A stretch of DNA of 64,000 nucleotides from a virus, in the IMG/VR virus record IMGVR_UViG_3300037010_001286, positions 1 to 64,000 of that record; one strand, given 5' to 3'. The notes beneath the pieces were generated by a model, which searched no databases, was not told the DNA's origin, and worked only from the letters and a program-made list of their open reading frames with translations. Every line of letters begins with the position of its first letter. The stretch's first letter is position 1. The position numbers were made by a program, and so were the translations under genes. Below are positions 38,723 through 48,284 of this stretch, piece by piece.

Positions 38723-40941
38723 TAAATTACTCCTATAAGTTGATTAAGTTGGTGATTTACTATTACTAAATCTGTTGAACCTAATAATGTATTTCCATTA
38801 ACAGTTCTTATGTTTGTTCCGCTTACCAGTGTTGGTTGAAATGCTGTACTATCTAAACCATCTAATAGATCGGCATTAAGGTTCGTGACTTTAGTTGTAC
38901 TTGCTACTGTTAAAGGTGAAGTACCTGTTGCAACTGTCGAAATAAGTTGAGTTCCACTAATATTTGCAGGGAATGTAACGTTTTTGCTTCTATCATACGA
39001 CTCGACATTTCTTCGTCCAGCAGGATAACCACCAAACCATTCGATATTTCCAAGTGTAATTGGGTTTGAGTTAATTGACACATTTGTAGAGTTAAAGGTA
39101 ACACGTACTGCTTTTGATTTATCAGATGTTGAAGCAGAAGGATAATAAGCGAGTGTATTATGTGGAATATATACATGCCCTGGCCATACATTAACTGGAC
39201 CCGATACTACCAAGTTCCATGAAGAATCAGCAGCATCTTGTTCCTCTATCTTTATATAAATTGTATTTCCATTAGTATAAAGGTAAGCATAGAACTTATT
39301 AAGGTAAAAGTAATTATTTACTGCATTACTATCCCAAGTTATACGCCATGAATTAGTAGAATTTGCTGGAATAATTGCTGGAAGTGCTGTTGAACCTTGA
39401 CCTTCACCAATCATCATATCTGCAAGGTTATTTGCGGATACTCTAGTACTTGTAGTCCATGTTGTACCGTCTGTAGACTCTTCTTGAATAGATGGTGGTA
39501 TAAATCTAAACTTATTAGTCATTTCTCCGTGAATTAATGCCATTTCTTCAACAGATGGATTACCAAGATTATATGTTACTGTATTATTTGAAAAATTTAC
39601 ACCTGTATATGAACTTGCTGAAATTCTACCACTCCCATCTCTTATAATAATGGTGTTTGCGTTATTCGTAGTTGAAGCAGTTACACCATTTAATGAAGTA
39701 GCGTTTACATTAGTAACTCCTGAACCATTACCACTGAAGTTAGTAGCAGTTACTGTTCCAGTAAAGGTTGGTGAAACTAGTGGTGCTCTACTTGTATCAA
39801 TTGGGTGTATATGATCGGCTCTTGCTACTGTTGTACTAGTTCCTATTGTAGCTGTACCATCCATAGAAGGAAGCGTTGAACTTAGTGTTGTAATATTGTT
39901 AAAGCTTGTTCCTGTAGCTACACCTATATTTGGAGTAACTAGAGTTTTATTTGATAAAGTTTCTATACCATCTAACGTAGCTAATTCTCCGGATATTGGG
40001 AGGGTAACTGTTGTATTTCCTGTTACTGTTAAAGTAGTATCAAAGGAGCCTGAAGTAGTTAAATTTCCACCAAGTGTAATAGTTTTACCATCATTGTTTA
40101 CACCAGTTCCACCATTAGTTCCTAATACTATTCCAGTTACGTTACTAGCTGTACCTGTTGTATTTTGATTAAATATAGGAAAAGTACAATTTACTAAATT
40201 ACCTGATGATGGAGTACCAAGATCAGGAGTAATTAAAGATGGAGAAACTAATGGTGCTTTTAAATCAAGAGCTTCTTGAGTTACTATAGATATTGGTTTA
40301 TTTAAATCACTAGTATTATCTACTAATCCCAATCCTACATCAGATTTATCAAGAGTAATTTCACCAATCTTACCCGAAACACTAAGTACTTTTGGTTCTA
40401 TTGAATCAATCCACTGTGCTTCTGTTCCTACAAAACCATTCTGTACGGCAATATCATATGTAGATAACCCAATAGGTCCAGTATCACCTTTAGGTCCTGC
40501 AGGTCCTTGTGGTCCAGTATCGCCTACAGGTCCTTGTGGTCCAATAGGTCCAATTGGTCCTTGTGGTCCAGTATCACCCTGTAGTCCTTGTGGTCCAATA
40601 GGTCCAGTATCACCTTTAGGTCCTTGTGGCCCAGTATCACCTTTAGGTCCTGCAGGTCCTTGTGACCCAGTATCACCTTTAGGTCCTTGTGGCCCAGTAT
40701 CACCTTTAGGTCCTGCAGGTCCTTGTGACCCAGTATCACCTTTAGGTCCTGCAGGTCCTTGTGGTCCAGTATCACCCTGTAGTCCTTGTGGTCCAATAGG
40801 TCCAGTATCACCTTTAGGTCCAATAGGTCCAATTGGTCCTTGTGGCCCAGTATCGCCTTTAGGTCCTACAGGTCCTTGTACTCCTTGAGTACCAACAGGA
40901 GATAGTGTAATAGTATTTGTTTGTGTATTTAATGTTATCAC
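38722..40941 (-). CDS. collagen-like tail fibre (739 aa)
   Basis: Residues about 17-158 are Gly-X-Y triplets ([11 protein letters not shown] and variants), forming a collagen-like triple helix shaft. After that come fibre repeats with [18 protein letters not shown] and [17 protein letters not shown], typical of phage tail fibres, and a C-terminal beta-rich adhesin part. DNA of the collagen part (about 40470-40890) is a run of 9-nt-based repeats with 36- to 60-nt higher-order copies, likely variable by recombination. Confidence 0.85.
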   Translation of the reverse strand: MITLNTQTNTITLSPVGTQGVQGPVGPKGDTGPQGPIGPIGPKGDTGPIGPQGLQGDTGPQGPAGPKGDTGSQGPAGPKGDTGPQGPKGDTGSQGPAGPKGDTGPQGPKGDTGPIGPQGLQGDTGPQGPIGPIGPQGPVGDTGPQGPAGPKGDTGPIGLSTYDIAVQNGFVGTEAQWIDSIEPKVLSVSGKIGEITLDKSDVGLGLVDNTSDLNKPISIVTQEALDLKAPLVSPSLITPDLGTPSSGNLVNCTFPIFNQNTTGTASNVTGIVLGTNGGTGVNNDGKTITLGGNLTTSGSFDTTLTVTGNTTVTLPISGELATLDGIETLSNKTLVTPNIGVATGTSFNNITTLSSTLPSMDGTATIGTSTTVARADHIHPIDTSRAPLVSPTFTGTVTATNFSGNGSGVTNVNATSLNGVTASTTNNANTIIIRDGSGRISASSYTGVNFSNNTVTYNLGNPSVEEMALIHGEMTNKFRFIPPSIQEESTDGTTWTTSTRVSANNLADMMIGEGQGSTALPAIIPANSTNSWRITWDSNAVNNYFYLNKFYAYLYTNGNTIYIKIEEQDAADSSWNLVVSGPVNVWPGHVYIPHNTLAYYPSASTSDKSKAVRVTFNSTNVSINSNPITLGNIEWFGGYPAGRRNVESYDRSKNVTFPANISGTQLISTVATGTSPLTVASTTKVTNLNADLLDGLDSTAFQPTLVSGTNIRTVNGNTLLGSTDLVIVNHQLNQLIGVI

Positions 40942-41240
40942 GGAGTTACTCCTTTATGTATTATAAAGATACCACCAAATAAGAATTTATTATTATTTAT
41001 ATCAATCTCTAAAATAACATCATAATTAAAAATACCAACTCCTATAGAGGACATCTTATGAGCATTTATATTAATAATAAAAGTATTTTCACCTGTAATT
41101 ATACAATAAGGAGATACATCAACTGAACCAATAAACATTTTTGGAATACGTGAACCTATAGGTTCTCCTAAATCAACTGATAGACTAAAATCATCATTAG
41201 TTCTACCTGATAATGGAACATTAGTATCCTCATAATTCAT
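40938..41240 (-). CDS. 100-aa protein between spanin and fibre genes
   Basis: Start set at 41240 (AGAGGTTTGCAA in front), in a 4-nt overlap with the outer spanin stop, and the stop overlaps the collagen fibre start. Beta-rich ([11 protein letters not shown] ... [14 protein letters not shown]). Resembles small phage structural proteins that define baseplate or fibre attachment, but no family is certain. Confidence 0.6.
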   Translation of the reverse strand: MNYEDTNVPLSGRTNDDFSLSVDLGEPIGSRIPKMFIGSVDVSPYCIITGENTFIININAHKMSSIGVGIFNYDVILEIDINNNKFLFGGIFIIHKGVTP

Positions 41241-41494
41241 TTGCAAACCTCTTTAGACGCTAGTAGCTTCTCTGCGTATTCTTTAACCATTTCATAATTC
41301 AATAAAGCCTTAGCTACAATATCGTGGCTATTTGTATAACTTTTATTATCTATCATAGGTTTTTCTACATCAGGGGTTACACATTTTTGCGGTACATACA
41401 CAATTTTAGGTTCAGGCTGTTCAGCTGTGCATCCATTAAAACTGATAACTATTGAGATACTGCATAGAATCGTTACAATCGTTTGATGTTTCAT
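41237..41494 (-). CDS. outer-membrane spanin lipoprotein, Rz1-like (85 aa)
   Basis: Signal sequence followed by lipobox ISFNGC (Cys22), then a charged periplasmic part. The start lies within the inner-spanin gene in another frame, the usual embedded arrangement. Together with the inner spanin it fuses inner and outer membranes at lysis, which means the host is Gram-negative. ATG behind TGGAGAGATAAAA. Confidence 0.82.
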   Translation of the reverse strand: MKHQTIVTILCSISIVISFNGCTAEQPEPKIVYVPQKCVTPDVEKPMIDNKSYTNSHDIVAKALLNYEMVKEYAEKLLASKEVCK

Positions 41495-41792
41495 TTTTAT
41501 CTCTCCATTTTTCTATTTCTATAGTTTTTGTTACGTACTTTGTATCTATCTTATGTAACACAGTAGGTAATTTAGCCATAGATGCGTTATAATCCGCCTT
41601 ATTTGCTAATATAATATCGTTCTGAATATGTAGATAAGCTTCACTTTCATTTAATTTTACTTGTAAAGCTGAGTTATCCTTTTTAAGAGATAGTATTTCA
41701 CTATTTAAATGTTCAATATACGAAAGTAAAACCCCAGTAATTAAAACAATTACAACCTCTAACCAATACTGTTTAATTAATCCAATCCACAT
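41436..41792 (-). CDS. inner-membrane spanin, Rz-like (118 aa)
   Basis: N-terminal transmembrane segment (about residues 9-26) followed by a coiled coil (30-65) and a charged C-terminal end. The last 59 nt overlap the outer spanin gene in another frame. Follows the endolysin directly. ATG behind AAGGAGAAAAA. Confidence 0.82.
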   Translation of the reverse strand: MWIGLIKQYWLEVVIVLITGVLLSYIEHLNSEILSLKKDNSALQVKLNESEAYLHIQNDIILANKADYNASMAKLPTVLHKIDTKYVTKTIEIEKWRDKNETSNDCNDSMQYLNSYQF

Positions 41793-41801
41793 TTTTTCTC
41801 C

Positions 41802-42377
41802 TTACCAATATTTAAATGTTTTGGATTCAACTTTTGCATATTGTGCTCCATATTTAAAAATATTTTGCGAATATTCATAGTTTATATCACAATTACTTCT
41901 ACAAGTAGTAATCCCTTTATAGGTAAAACAACTTTTACCTCTATGGCATTGCTCTTTAGCTTTACTCCATTCTGCTATCTTAGCACGACTAATCTCTTTA
42001 ATAACTAAACCACCTCCGTTATATACCTGATAGGTTACCCATAGTCCGTATTGAGGTTTATATACTGATTTCATAATTACAGCTTGTGCTTTTAGCTGGT
42101 CGGGGATTGCAATTATACTTTTAATACCATTTGATTTTAAAGTTTTTTGCCAAACTCTATAAGTAATTTGGGGTAAACCCTCAGACCCAACACCATCACG
42201 AGATATTATATTTCGACATTCACTCTCTTGTTGAAGTTGTCCAACACCATATTGGTAAGGAAAGTCTACTCCAAATTGAGAATAATGCGCTTTTCGTACT
42301 TCTTGAATATATAGCTCACATCTTTGTTGTGCATAAGAAAATGATATAACTAAGATAAGAAGTACAAAAGCTTTCAT
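41802..42377 (-). CDS. endolysin, secreted SLT-type transglycosylase (191 aa)
   Basis: Residues 1-16 look like a signal peptide or anchor (KAFVLLILVISFSYA). The catalytic core has LQQESECR (Glu51) and GSEGLPQIT (about 64-72), the SLT layout. Four to six Cys after residue 140 may form disulfides, suiting a periplasmic enzyme. A Sec signal means it could be exported without the holin. TAATG overlap with the holin gene before it. Confidence 0.82.
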   Translation of the reverse strand: MKAFVLLILVISFSYAQQRCELYIQEVRKAHYSQFGVDFPYQYGVGQLQQESECRNIISRDGVGSEGLPQITYRVWQKTLKSNGIKSIIAIPDQLKAQAVIMKSVYKPQYGLWVTYQVYNGGGLVIKEISRAKIAEWSKAKEQCHRGKSCFTYKGITTCRSNCDINYEYSQNIFKYGAQYAKVESKTFKYW

Positions 42378-42652
42378 TACCCACCCATTGCAAAGCAGTA
42401 GATAATGATTACATAAAGTGCAATAACAACGCTTGTTAATTGCCAGTTATCATCATTACTCCAATCAACTATTGGAAATAATGATTTTCTAATTATATGA
42501 GCAGTTAATACACCTGCTGTTACTAATAAGAACTTAGATAATACAAGCTGAATTATAGCTGGTAAACTCTCATAATAACCACTAACAAATACATATATTA
42601 ATGATAAACTTACTACTAAAACAAACCCTACTCTTTTTAATTCTTTCATCAT
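42377..42652 (-). CDS. holin, three membrane segments (91 aa)
   Basis: Hydrophobic segments at about residues 8-25, 32-55 and 71-90, short loops and a charged N-terminus. Size, topology and place before the endolysin identify a holin. ATGATG overlap with the gene before it. Confidence 0.75.
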   Translation of the reverse strand: MMKELKRVGFVLVVSLSLIYVFVSGYYESLPAIIQLVLSKFLLVTAGVLTAHIIRKSLFPIVDWSNDDNWQLTSVVIALYVIIIYCFAMGG

Positions 42653-42963
42653 ACGCTAACCTTTAAAATAAATGTCATAGCGGAGCCAATTACAGCTGTT
42701 ATCAACATCCATACTATTTTACTTAAGTTCTTTTCTATATGTTCTATTCTTTCATTTTGTCTTTTAAAACTATCATGCTCTGTTATTACGTGTGATGTAA
42801 ACTCTTGTCTTAATAGACGAATATCTGAAGCTATTTCATTCTGCTTTTCTATAGCTGTTTCTATCTTAGATAATGTTTTATTCATCTGAGTAAGCTCCCG
42901 ACTTAGTAACAGATGCTCTCCTTCTAACTTTTGTACCCTAGGTGCTATATCAATATCAATCAT
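42649..42963 (-). CDS. XhlA-like coiled-coil membrane protein (104 aa)
   Basis: Residues 1-80 form a long coiled coil and residues about 83-101 a C-terminal membrane anchor, as in haemolysin XhlA-type proteins that assist holins. Part of the lysis cassette by position. ATGA overlap with the DUF1353-like gene. Confidence 0.65.
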   Translation of the reverse strand: MIDIDIAPRVQKLEGEHLLLSRELTQMNKTLSKIETAIEKQNEIASDIRLLRQEFTSHVITEHDSFKRQNERIEHIEKNLSKIVWMLITAVIGSAMTFILKVSV

Positions 42964-43361
42964 TTTTTACCCTTCATTTCCACTAAATTAATCTTATCAG
43001 ATGTATCTTTATTCCAGTGTGAACTACCAAAAATTCTAACTGCATAGTATATAAGATACGTTCTAATTTTAGATACCCCATTAAATAAAAGCATCTCTTT
43101 CAACAACTTATCACAACTTTCTCTTTGTAATTGCATACAAGTATATAACCCATCATGTATTATGGAAGGTTTCAATAAGTCATCTTCAAATGGGTTACCT
43201 ATAATGTTCCAAAATAATTTAGGTATAGAAGCACCATCAGTTATAAAACCTGATTTAATAGTAACTTTAATTGAATCATTTTCATAACCAAAATTATCTT
43301 GTAACTTCCAAAAACCATTTCCCATTTCTTCAAGGGATATATCACCATTAAACTGTTTCAT
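42960..43361 (-). CDS. DUF1353 phage protein (133 aa)
   Basis: The block TIKSGFITDGASIPKLFWNIIGNPFE, then PSIIHDGLY, then the Cys-containing helices is the DUF1353 pattern, common next to lysis and tail-fibre genes. Biochemical function unknown, perhaps a wall- or tail-associated enzyme. Confidence 0.82.
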   Translation of the reverse strand: MKQFNGDISLEEMGNGFWKLQDNFGYENDSIKVTIKSGFITDGASIPKLFWNIIGNPFEDDLLKPSIIHDGLYTCMQLQRESCDKLLKEMLLFNGVSKIRTYLIYYAVRIFGSSHWNKDTSDKINLVEMKGKK

Positions 43362-43780
43362 TATGAAATTCTTATAAGTCCAGTAGTATCTGTTGGGTCA
43401 GGAAATTGTATCGTAAAATCTCCACCAGTTGTTGATATATCAGAACCAAAATCAAGAACACAAACAGCCGCATTATTTCTAGAACTATTATAAATTAATG
43501 CACCTCGTGAAGTAATAGTAACTGCCTGCCATCTAGGGTCTGTAGTAAAATCTAATATAGAAACATTATTTACAATAGAGGTACTAAAGCCTGATAAGGT
43601 AATACCTCCTGCCGTATATCCTGTTCCTGTTATTTCCCCATTAGTTGTATAACTAGTAGTACTACTATCTAAAGTAGCATCACTGCTATATAGTGCAATC
43701 ATATAGGTATCAGTTGATGTATGAATACCTGAATATAGCTCTTTTAAATATGAGTCACATACTCCTGCTTTTATTGCCAT
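43361..43780 (-). CDS. phage tail-associated protein (139 aa)
   Basis: Begins AIKAGVCDSYLKELYSGIHTS and has YMIALYSSDATLD, GTGYTAGGITLSG and RGALIYN segments, the layout of a small structural protein seen behind tail genes of many phages. A late-type promoter motif lies 109 nt upstream (43889-43898). ATG behind AAAGGATAATCT. Confidence 0.65.
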   Translation of the reverse strand: MAIKAGVCDSYLKELYSGIHTSTDTYMIALYSSDATLDSSTTSYTTNGEITGTGYTAGGITLSGFSTSIVNNVSILDFTTDPRWQAVTITSRGALIYNSSRNNAAVCVLDFGSDISTTGGDFTIQFPDPTDTTGLIRIS

Positions 43781-43888
43781 AGATTATCCTTTAATTATGT
43801 GAGGTACTCTAACTACATAAGATATTAGTTTTGTTGTTATATAATTAATTTACTAACTATAATAGCTTAAAAAGTTAATTTACATACC

Positions 43889-43898
43889 TATAATCGTA
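43889..43898 (-). promoter_or_regulatory. late-type promoter motif
   Basis: Minus strand TACGATTATA in the 165-nt gap before the tail-associated protein at 43780. It probably drives DUF1353, the lysis cassette and the fibres. Confidence 0.6.
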
Positions 43899-43945
43899 TT
43901 TACTTTTAGTTAAATTACGAAGTAATATTACATAACTATATATCA

Positions 43946-44347
43946 TTAATATGAAGTTTGAAAATGAGTAACGTCAGGAGATTTAGTCCAAAAACCTCCC
44001 CATACGTTATTCTCATTTAAAGATTCCCAATACTCACCTATAGGTCTTAGTAGGTCAATATCATAAGTTAGATTAAACTCCTCAAAACCATCAGATAAAA
44101 AGAAGTTCAAGTCTATAGCAAGTCTCTTAAGGTGCTTAGAGGTTTTTGTAAATTCCTTCTTTTTACCTGGAATTAATTGTAGACCACTCTCTGTTTCTTC
44201 TAAGCTTTTTCCATGTAGATATAAAAGTTGTAACTCATAAGGTCTAAAGGTTTCCCCAAAAGATACCTTAAAACCTGTATTTTCAATATAACTTAATAAA
44301 CTAATAACATCTTTGACAAAATTACATTGAGTCTTAATTATATTCAT
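43946..44347 (-). CDS. M15-type peptidase (133 aa)
   Basis: Zinc peptidase of the VanY/M15 type: GETFRP near the start (about 31-36), SKHLKRLAIDLNFF with His72 and Asp79, and SPDVTHFQ with His128. It cuts peptide cross-links in peptidoglycan. No signal peptide, so either a tail-tip component used at entry or an endolysin helper released by the holin. ATG behind a weak AGAGTTATATT. Confidence 0.78.
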   Translation of the reverse strand: MNIIKTQCNFVKDVISLLSYIENTGFKVSFGETFRPYELQLLYLHGKSLEETESGLQLIPGKKKEFTKTSKHLKRLAIDLNFFLSDGFEEFNLTYDIDLLRPIGEYWESLNENNVWGGFWTKSPDVTHFQTSY

Positions 44348-44356
44348 AATATAACT

Positions 44357-45121
44357 CTATGACATTGCTAATGAAGGAAACATATGTACCTCAGTTGTAC
44401 TTTTTACAAAGTATCTAAAGGTATCAACACTATTAGCAGCGGTAGATAACACAGCTTTATTTCCTCCAGGAAATTTATATGCACTTCCCCAAGTTATTGT
44501 TCTAGAACCTGTAGAATCTTGTATTAGTATAATATGCCCGGATTCTCCAACTACTAACCCAGTTGGGTTAGCAAGTGTTATAGAGTTTGTCAAAGTAATT
44601 ATATAATTATTATAAGTATTCATTGTAGGAGTATAGTTAGCTGACTTAGTAGCAGTTAGTGTAGTACCTACCCCTAAAAGAGCCTTATTAGTTACTGATG
44701 CATCAAACTGTTGCTTTGTTATTGGGTTCATTGCACTGGTAGCATCTCCATTAAGAGATAAAGATCCTGTTAAAGTACCACCACTTTGTTTAAGAAATGT
44801 ACTATTTGCATCTGTTTGTTTAAGAAATGTACTATTTGCATCTGTTTGTTTAAGAAATGTGTTAGCTGCATCTGTTTGCGTAAGAAATGTACTATTTGCA
44901 TCTGTTTGTTTAAGAAATATGTTAGCTGCATCTGTTTGCGTAAGAAATGTACTATTTGCATCTGTTTGCGTAAGAAATGTACTATTTGCATCTATTTGTT
45001 TAAGAAATATACTATCTACTTCTATTCTCGAGTAAAGCTTACTAATATTAGAGTTAATAATAAGTCTCCAGGCCGTTGCACCTACCTCTAGAGTTTCTAA
45101 TCCATTTGCTAATACTGCCAT
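44357..45121 (-). CDS. repeat-containing tail fibre protein (254 aa)
   Basis: Residues about 42-115 are 11-aa repeats of the type FLKQTDANSTF / FLTQTDAANTF, probably a trimeric helical stalk. The rest is beta-rich (PTGLVVGESGHIILIQDSTGSRTITWGSAYKFPGG), typical of phage fibres. A late-type motif lies 22 nt upstream. ATG behind ATAAGGAGAATTAA. Confidence 0.72.
   Translation of the reverse strand: MAVLANGLETLEVGATAWRLIINSNISKLYSRIEVDSIFLKQIDANSTFLTQTDANSTFLTQTDAANIFLKQTDANSTFLTQTDAANTFLKQTDANSTFLKQTDANSTFLKQSGGTLTGSLSLNGDATSAMNPITKQQFDASVTNKALLGVGTTLTATKSANYTPTMNTYNNYIITLTNSITLANPTGLVVGESGHIILIQDSTGSRTITWGSAYKFPGGNKAVLSTAANSVDTFRYFVKSTTEVHMFPSLAMS
44786..45015 (-). repeat. 33-nt tandem repeats within the fibre gene
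   Basis: Seven imperfect 33-nt units coding the 11-aa repeat of the fibre stalk. Two unit types (with TTTAAGAAA or GTAAGAAA) alternate. Copy number could change by slippage. Confidence 0.9.
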
Positions 45122-45142
45122 TTAATTCTCCTTATGTTATTT

Positions 45143-45153
45143 TATAATCGTTA
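45143..45153 (-). promoter_or_regulatory. late-type promoter motif
   Basis: Minus strand TAACGATTATA, 22 nt before the fibre ATG at 45121 and overlapping the stop codon of the upstream tail-tip gene. Confidence 0.6.
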
Positions 45154-47286
45154 CTGTATATCTGTTGAAGAAACTACTGCTAATACCTTATCAGACTTAA
45201 ATACCCCTAATTGAGTCTCTACATAATAATTACCACTACTAGTAACATCATAGGTTATATAAGTCTCATATGATCTAGGGGTAATTGTTCCTACTAAAGT
45301 ATCATCTTGATAGATATTAAATACTCCCTCTACTTTACCCTCATCTTCTCCAGCAGTAATAGTATCACAGTTTCTATAATTAGCTCCAGCTAATCGTACG
45401 CAAGGAGTAAATTGTAGAGTAGCTTTTCCTACACCCGGTATGACTGATATACCATTAACTTTATAAGGAGTTTCCACAGAAAAAGTATAAGTATAATCTT
45501 GACTAATCTCAGGAGATTTACTATACTGGTTTTCTGCAAAAACTTTTATTGTTGGGGTTATAGTTGTAATAGGTATCTTTGGTTGTTGATTTCCACTATA
45601 GGAGCTTACCCAAAAATCTTCCCCAATAGTATGAGTAGTAATTTTATCTTGTATTCCTCTTAGGATATTTGAGAACTTAAATACAGTACTAGAAACTTTA
45701 ACTACAGTACTAAATGATATTGCTTCATCCCCCCAGTAAGCAGTATTTACTATTCGTTGTAAGTCCGAATCATTACCTGATATAGGATACATTGTACTAT
45801 CTAAATTTTCTACAGTTATTACTAAAGTTCTATCAATAGTATCTCCTGAAAGATACTCTATATTTGTAACCGTACCATACGCCCAAGGGCTAAAAGGTAT
45901 CATTGTATTAGTTGTCTCATATCCTTTAAGATCAGTTATATAAACATCACTTTTATAAGAAGCAGCTACGTGAACAGCTCTATTAGTAGAGTTTTCTGCA
46001 GTAACTGGAAATATCTTCATTCTACTTGGAGCATGAGTAATAGTATAGTTTGGAGCTAAACTAATAGAACTTATAGATGGTAATTGCATAGCTTGGTGTA
46101 CTGAGAAAATATCTTCCATAGCTTCTATAGAAAAATATGAGTCTTTTACAGCATCACCTGTAGTTTTAATAACACGAAATACTAATGTCTTATTATCAGT
46201 TAAATATGAATCAGAAAAAGTAAATGCTGTACCAATTAAAAAGTTAGGAAAGTCAAACGGGCTTATTTTAAAAGTTAGTGTAGCTAAAGGATATGATAAC
46301 TTCTTAAAGTTAAAAGCCGCTAATTGATTTAATGCTTCATCAGTATTAACACATGATAAATCTATATCAATATTGTTTATAAATCCAGCAGCAGTAACAT
46401 TGGCATGGTTAGTTAAGGATATTGTATCAAGTTTTGGTGTTTGATTTCCAGTAATATTTGCATACTTAAAAGTAAAAGTATTTGGGAGTTCAGCTCTACT
46501 TGATCTAGTAATCTTTATATCATCAGCTATATCTACATCTATATTTTGTAGAGTATTAATATCATAGTCTAATCTTAATAACTTATAATAATATTTACCT
46601 ATTACTGTATTATAATATAGAAGTCCATTCGTATATCGTAATATCTCTTGTACCCAATCCATACCTTTTTTGCTAACATTAATAACCATACTTAAACCAA
46701 GTTTTTCATGATAAAGAGTGGCAGCTGCATCTTCAAATGAACTTGAATCAATTAAGTATGTAGGTATTTTTAAAAGCTTAACCATAATATCATAAAGTAT
46801 AAATGCTGGATTAGCATTTGTAATAGATATAGAACTACTTCCAGTAGTTGTATTAATACTTTTAGTTCCAATAATTCTATTATAGGTACTATAACCTACT
46901 AAAGATGAGCAAGATTCTATATCAGTTCTTCCTACTAAAATTCCATAATAAGGAACTGTTCGTACATTATCCCCAATGTATGCTTGAGGAAATACTATAT
47001 AGGATACATCTTTATATGTTAAAGCCTTTCCAGTCTTAGTTGTTAAATAACTATCTGCAGTTGTTTGAGATCCAGTATAAAATGTAAGAGTTGAATCACT
47101 AAAAGATGAACCATATACTTCACTAGCTATACCAGTTTTTGCTAAAAAAGTGGCTGCATTAGTAGTTATATTCCCTGACCATACTTTATTTTCTTGTAGA
47201 TAAAATCCATATAAGTTATCTATCCTTTCACTAAAAGCATATGCCATATCTAAGAAATATGAATAACCCGATATAGTCTGTCCCAT
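45151..47286 (-). CDS. tail-tip hub / central tail protein (711 aa)
   Basis: A long beta-rich protein placed between BR0599-type tail genes and the fibres, where siphophages carry the hub that crowns the tail tip (lambda J-like role). C-terminal third has fibronectin-like strands (VNGISVIPGVGKATLQF ... GNYYVETQLGVFKS). ATG behind AGGAAGTAAA. Confidence 0.6.
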   Translation of the reverse strand: MGQTISGYSYFLDMAYAFSERIDNLYGFYLQENKVWSGNITTNAATFLAKTGIASEVYGSSFSDSTLTFYTGSQTTADSYLTTKTGKALTYKDVSYIVFPQAYIGDNVRTVPYYGILVGRTDIESCSSLVGYSTYNRIIGTKSINTTTGSSSISITNANPAFILYDIMVKLLKIPTYLIDSSSFEDAAATLYHEKLGLSMVINVSKKGMDWVQEILRYTNGLLYYNTVIGKYYYKLLRLDYDINTLQNIDVDIADDIKITRSSRAELPNTFTFKYANITGNQTPKLDTISLTNHANVTAAGFINNIDIDLSCVNTDEALNQLAAFNFKKLSYPLATLTFKISPFDFPNFLIGTAFTFSDSYLTDNKTLVFRVIKTTGDAVKDSYFSIEAMEDIFSVHQAMQLPSISSISLAPNYTITHAPSRMKIFPVTAENSTNRAVHVAASYKSDVYITDLKGYETTNTMIPFSPWAYGTVTNIEYLSGDTIDRTLVITVENLDSTMYPISGNDSDLQRIVNTAYWGDEAISFSTVVKVSSTVFKFSNILRGIQDKITTHTIGEDFWVSSYSGNQQPKIPITTITPTIKVFAENQYSKSPEISQDYTYTFSVETPYKVNGISVIPGVGKATLQFTPCVRLAGANYRNCDTITAGEDEGKVEGVFNIYQDDTLVGTITPRSYETYITYDVTSSGNYYVETQLGVFKSDKVLAVVSSTDIQ

Positions 47287-47295
47287 TTTACTTCC

Positions 47296-47535
47296 TTATT
47301 TCTTATCCGGAGTATCTTGATAAATTGGTTTATTAGTTAAATTAGCATAATATATACAATTACCTTTTATATAAGTTGTTCCATATATTAAAGGAACAAC
47401 CCTGGAGGAGGAATTATCAGGTATTTGGAAGTCATCTAAACCACTTGGAGATGCGGAAGTAGGACCAGGAGGTACAGGCATAAATAAGAATACTGCTACT
47501 AGTAAAACTACTGTAATAATAAGTAACCAAGGCAT
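47296..47535 (-). CDS. 79-aa tail-tip protein with N-terminal hydrophobic segment
   Basis: Residues 3-20 form a membrane-type segment. The C-terminal part (IPDNSSSRVVPLIYGTTYIKGNCIYY) resembles the start of phage tail-tip hub proteins (IPVxYGT-x-x-IxG), so this may be a split-off N-terminus of the hub or a small assembly partner. TAATG overlap with the BR0599-like gene. Confidence 0.55.
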   Translation of the reverse strand: MPWLLIITVVLLVAVFLFMPVPPGPTSASPSGLDDFQIPDNSSSRVVPLIYGTTYIKGNCIYYANLTNKPIYQDTPDKK

Positions 47536-48272
47536 TATATAGACTCCGTAGCTGGATTTTTTGTAGGAATAAAAGGAAATCCCCCGAAATTTGCTAAATT
47601 ATTAAATTTAGATTCACATTGTGATAATGACTTATCACAACCTTTTGAAAAACTAATTGTAGTTGGAATATCTAGTAATATAGTATCTAAAGTAACAGTA
47701 TTTCCTATATGAGAAGTAATATATGCAGTTTCTCCAAGGTCTGTATTAATAGACCCTCCCATAAAAGTTCCATTTGCTACAGTGCTTAGAGTTGTACTAG
47801 TAATACTATCTCTATTTTGAGAAACAGTAAATACATTAGTACTTATTGTATGAGCTTGTTTAGAAATTCCACACTGTCCCTCATATAATATAAATGAACA
47901 AGAAGTTCCATAAGTTCTATAAGGAACAATACTATCAAATACGGCCTCTTTACGTTTTAGGGTAGCTGTTACTTGTTTTTTATTTCTGTCAAAAACTACT
48001 TGTGTAACAATACCTGAAAATATTTCAAATCCTGAGGAGAAATCATAGATAGTTATCTCTACTTCACTTGAAGGTGAGTTTAAAACAAAATATTTAAAAG
48101 GATAAGTATCTTGAGGGAGGTCTAAACGTACTTCTGCATTAGTAAGCTCTATACTTATTTCTGTACGAGTAATAGCGGAGGGAATATACTCATTACCCAT
48201 AAAAGTAATAGTATATTCAGATGATGAGTACGTTGAAACTTTCCCTTGAAAAGTTATTTTGTATAAATCCAT
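47535..48272 (-). CDS. tail protein, DUF2163/BR0599-like (245 aa)
   Basis: The C-terminal region has the Cys pair of BR0599-type proteins: YGTSCSFILYEGQCGI (about residues 119-134), followed by GGSINTDLGE. An N-terminal half with ITYR-type strands fits DUF2163. These are tail-tip proteins in gene-transfer-agent-like siphophages. A late-type motif lies 33 nt upstream. Confidence 0.72.
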   Translation of the reverse strand: MDLYKITFQGKVSTYSSSEYTITFMGNEYIPSAITRTEISIELTNAEVRLDLPQDTYPFKYFVLNSPSSEVEITIYDFSSGFEIFSGIVTQVVFDRNKKQVTATLKRKEAVFDSIVPYRTYGTSCSFILYEGQCGISKQAHTISTNVFTVSQNRDSITSTTLSTVANGTFMGGSINTDLGETAYITSHIGNTVTLDTILLDIPTTISFSKGCDKSLSQCESKFNNLANFGGFPFIPTKNPATESI

Positions 48273-48284
48273 CTTATTTAATCC

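Noticed and set aside
40524-40832. Second-frame product of the collagen repeats
   Set aside because: Follows from the 9-nt periodic DNA; no start signal and no independent support.
44786-45015. Regular 33-nt repeats that look array-like
   Set aside because: The units are contiguous with no unique spacers and code an 11-aa fibre repeat in frame, so not CRISPR.
44786-45091. Cys/Ile-rich plus-strand frame over the fibre repeats
   Set aside because: Artefact of the antisense of the 33-nt repeats.
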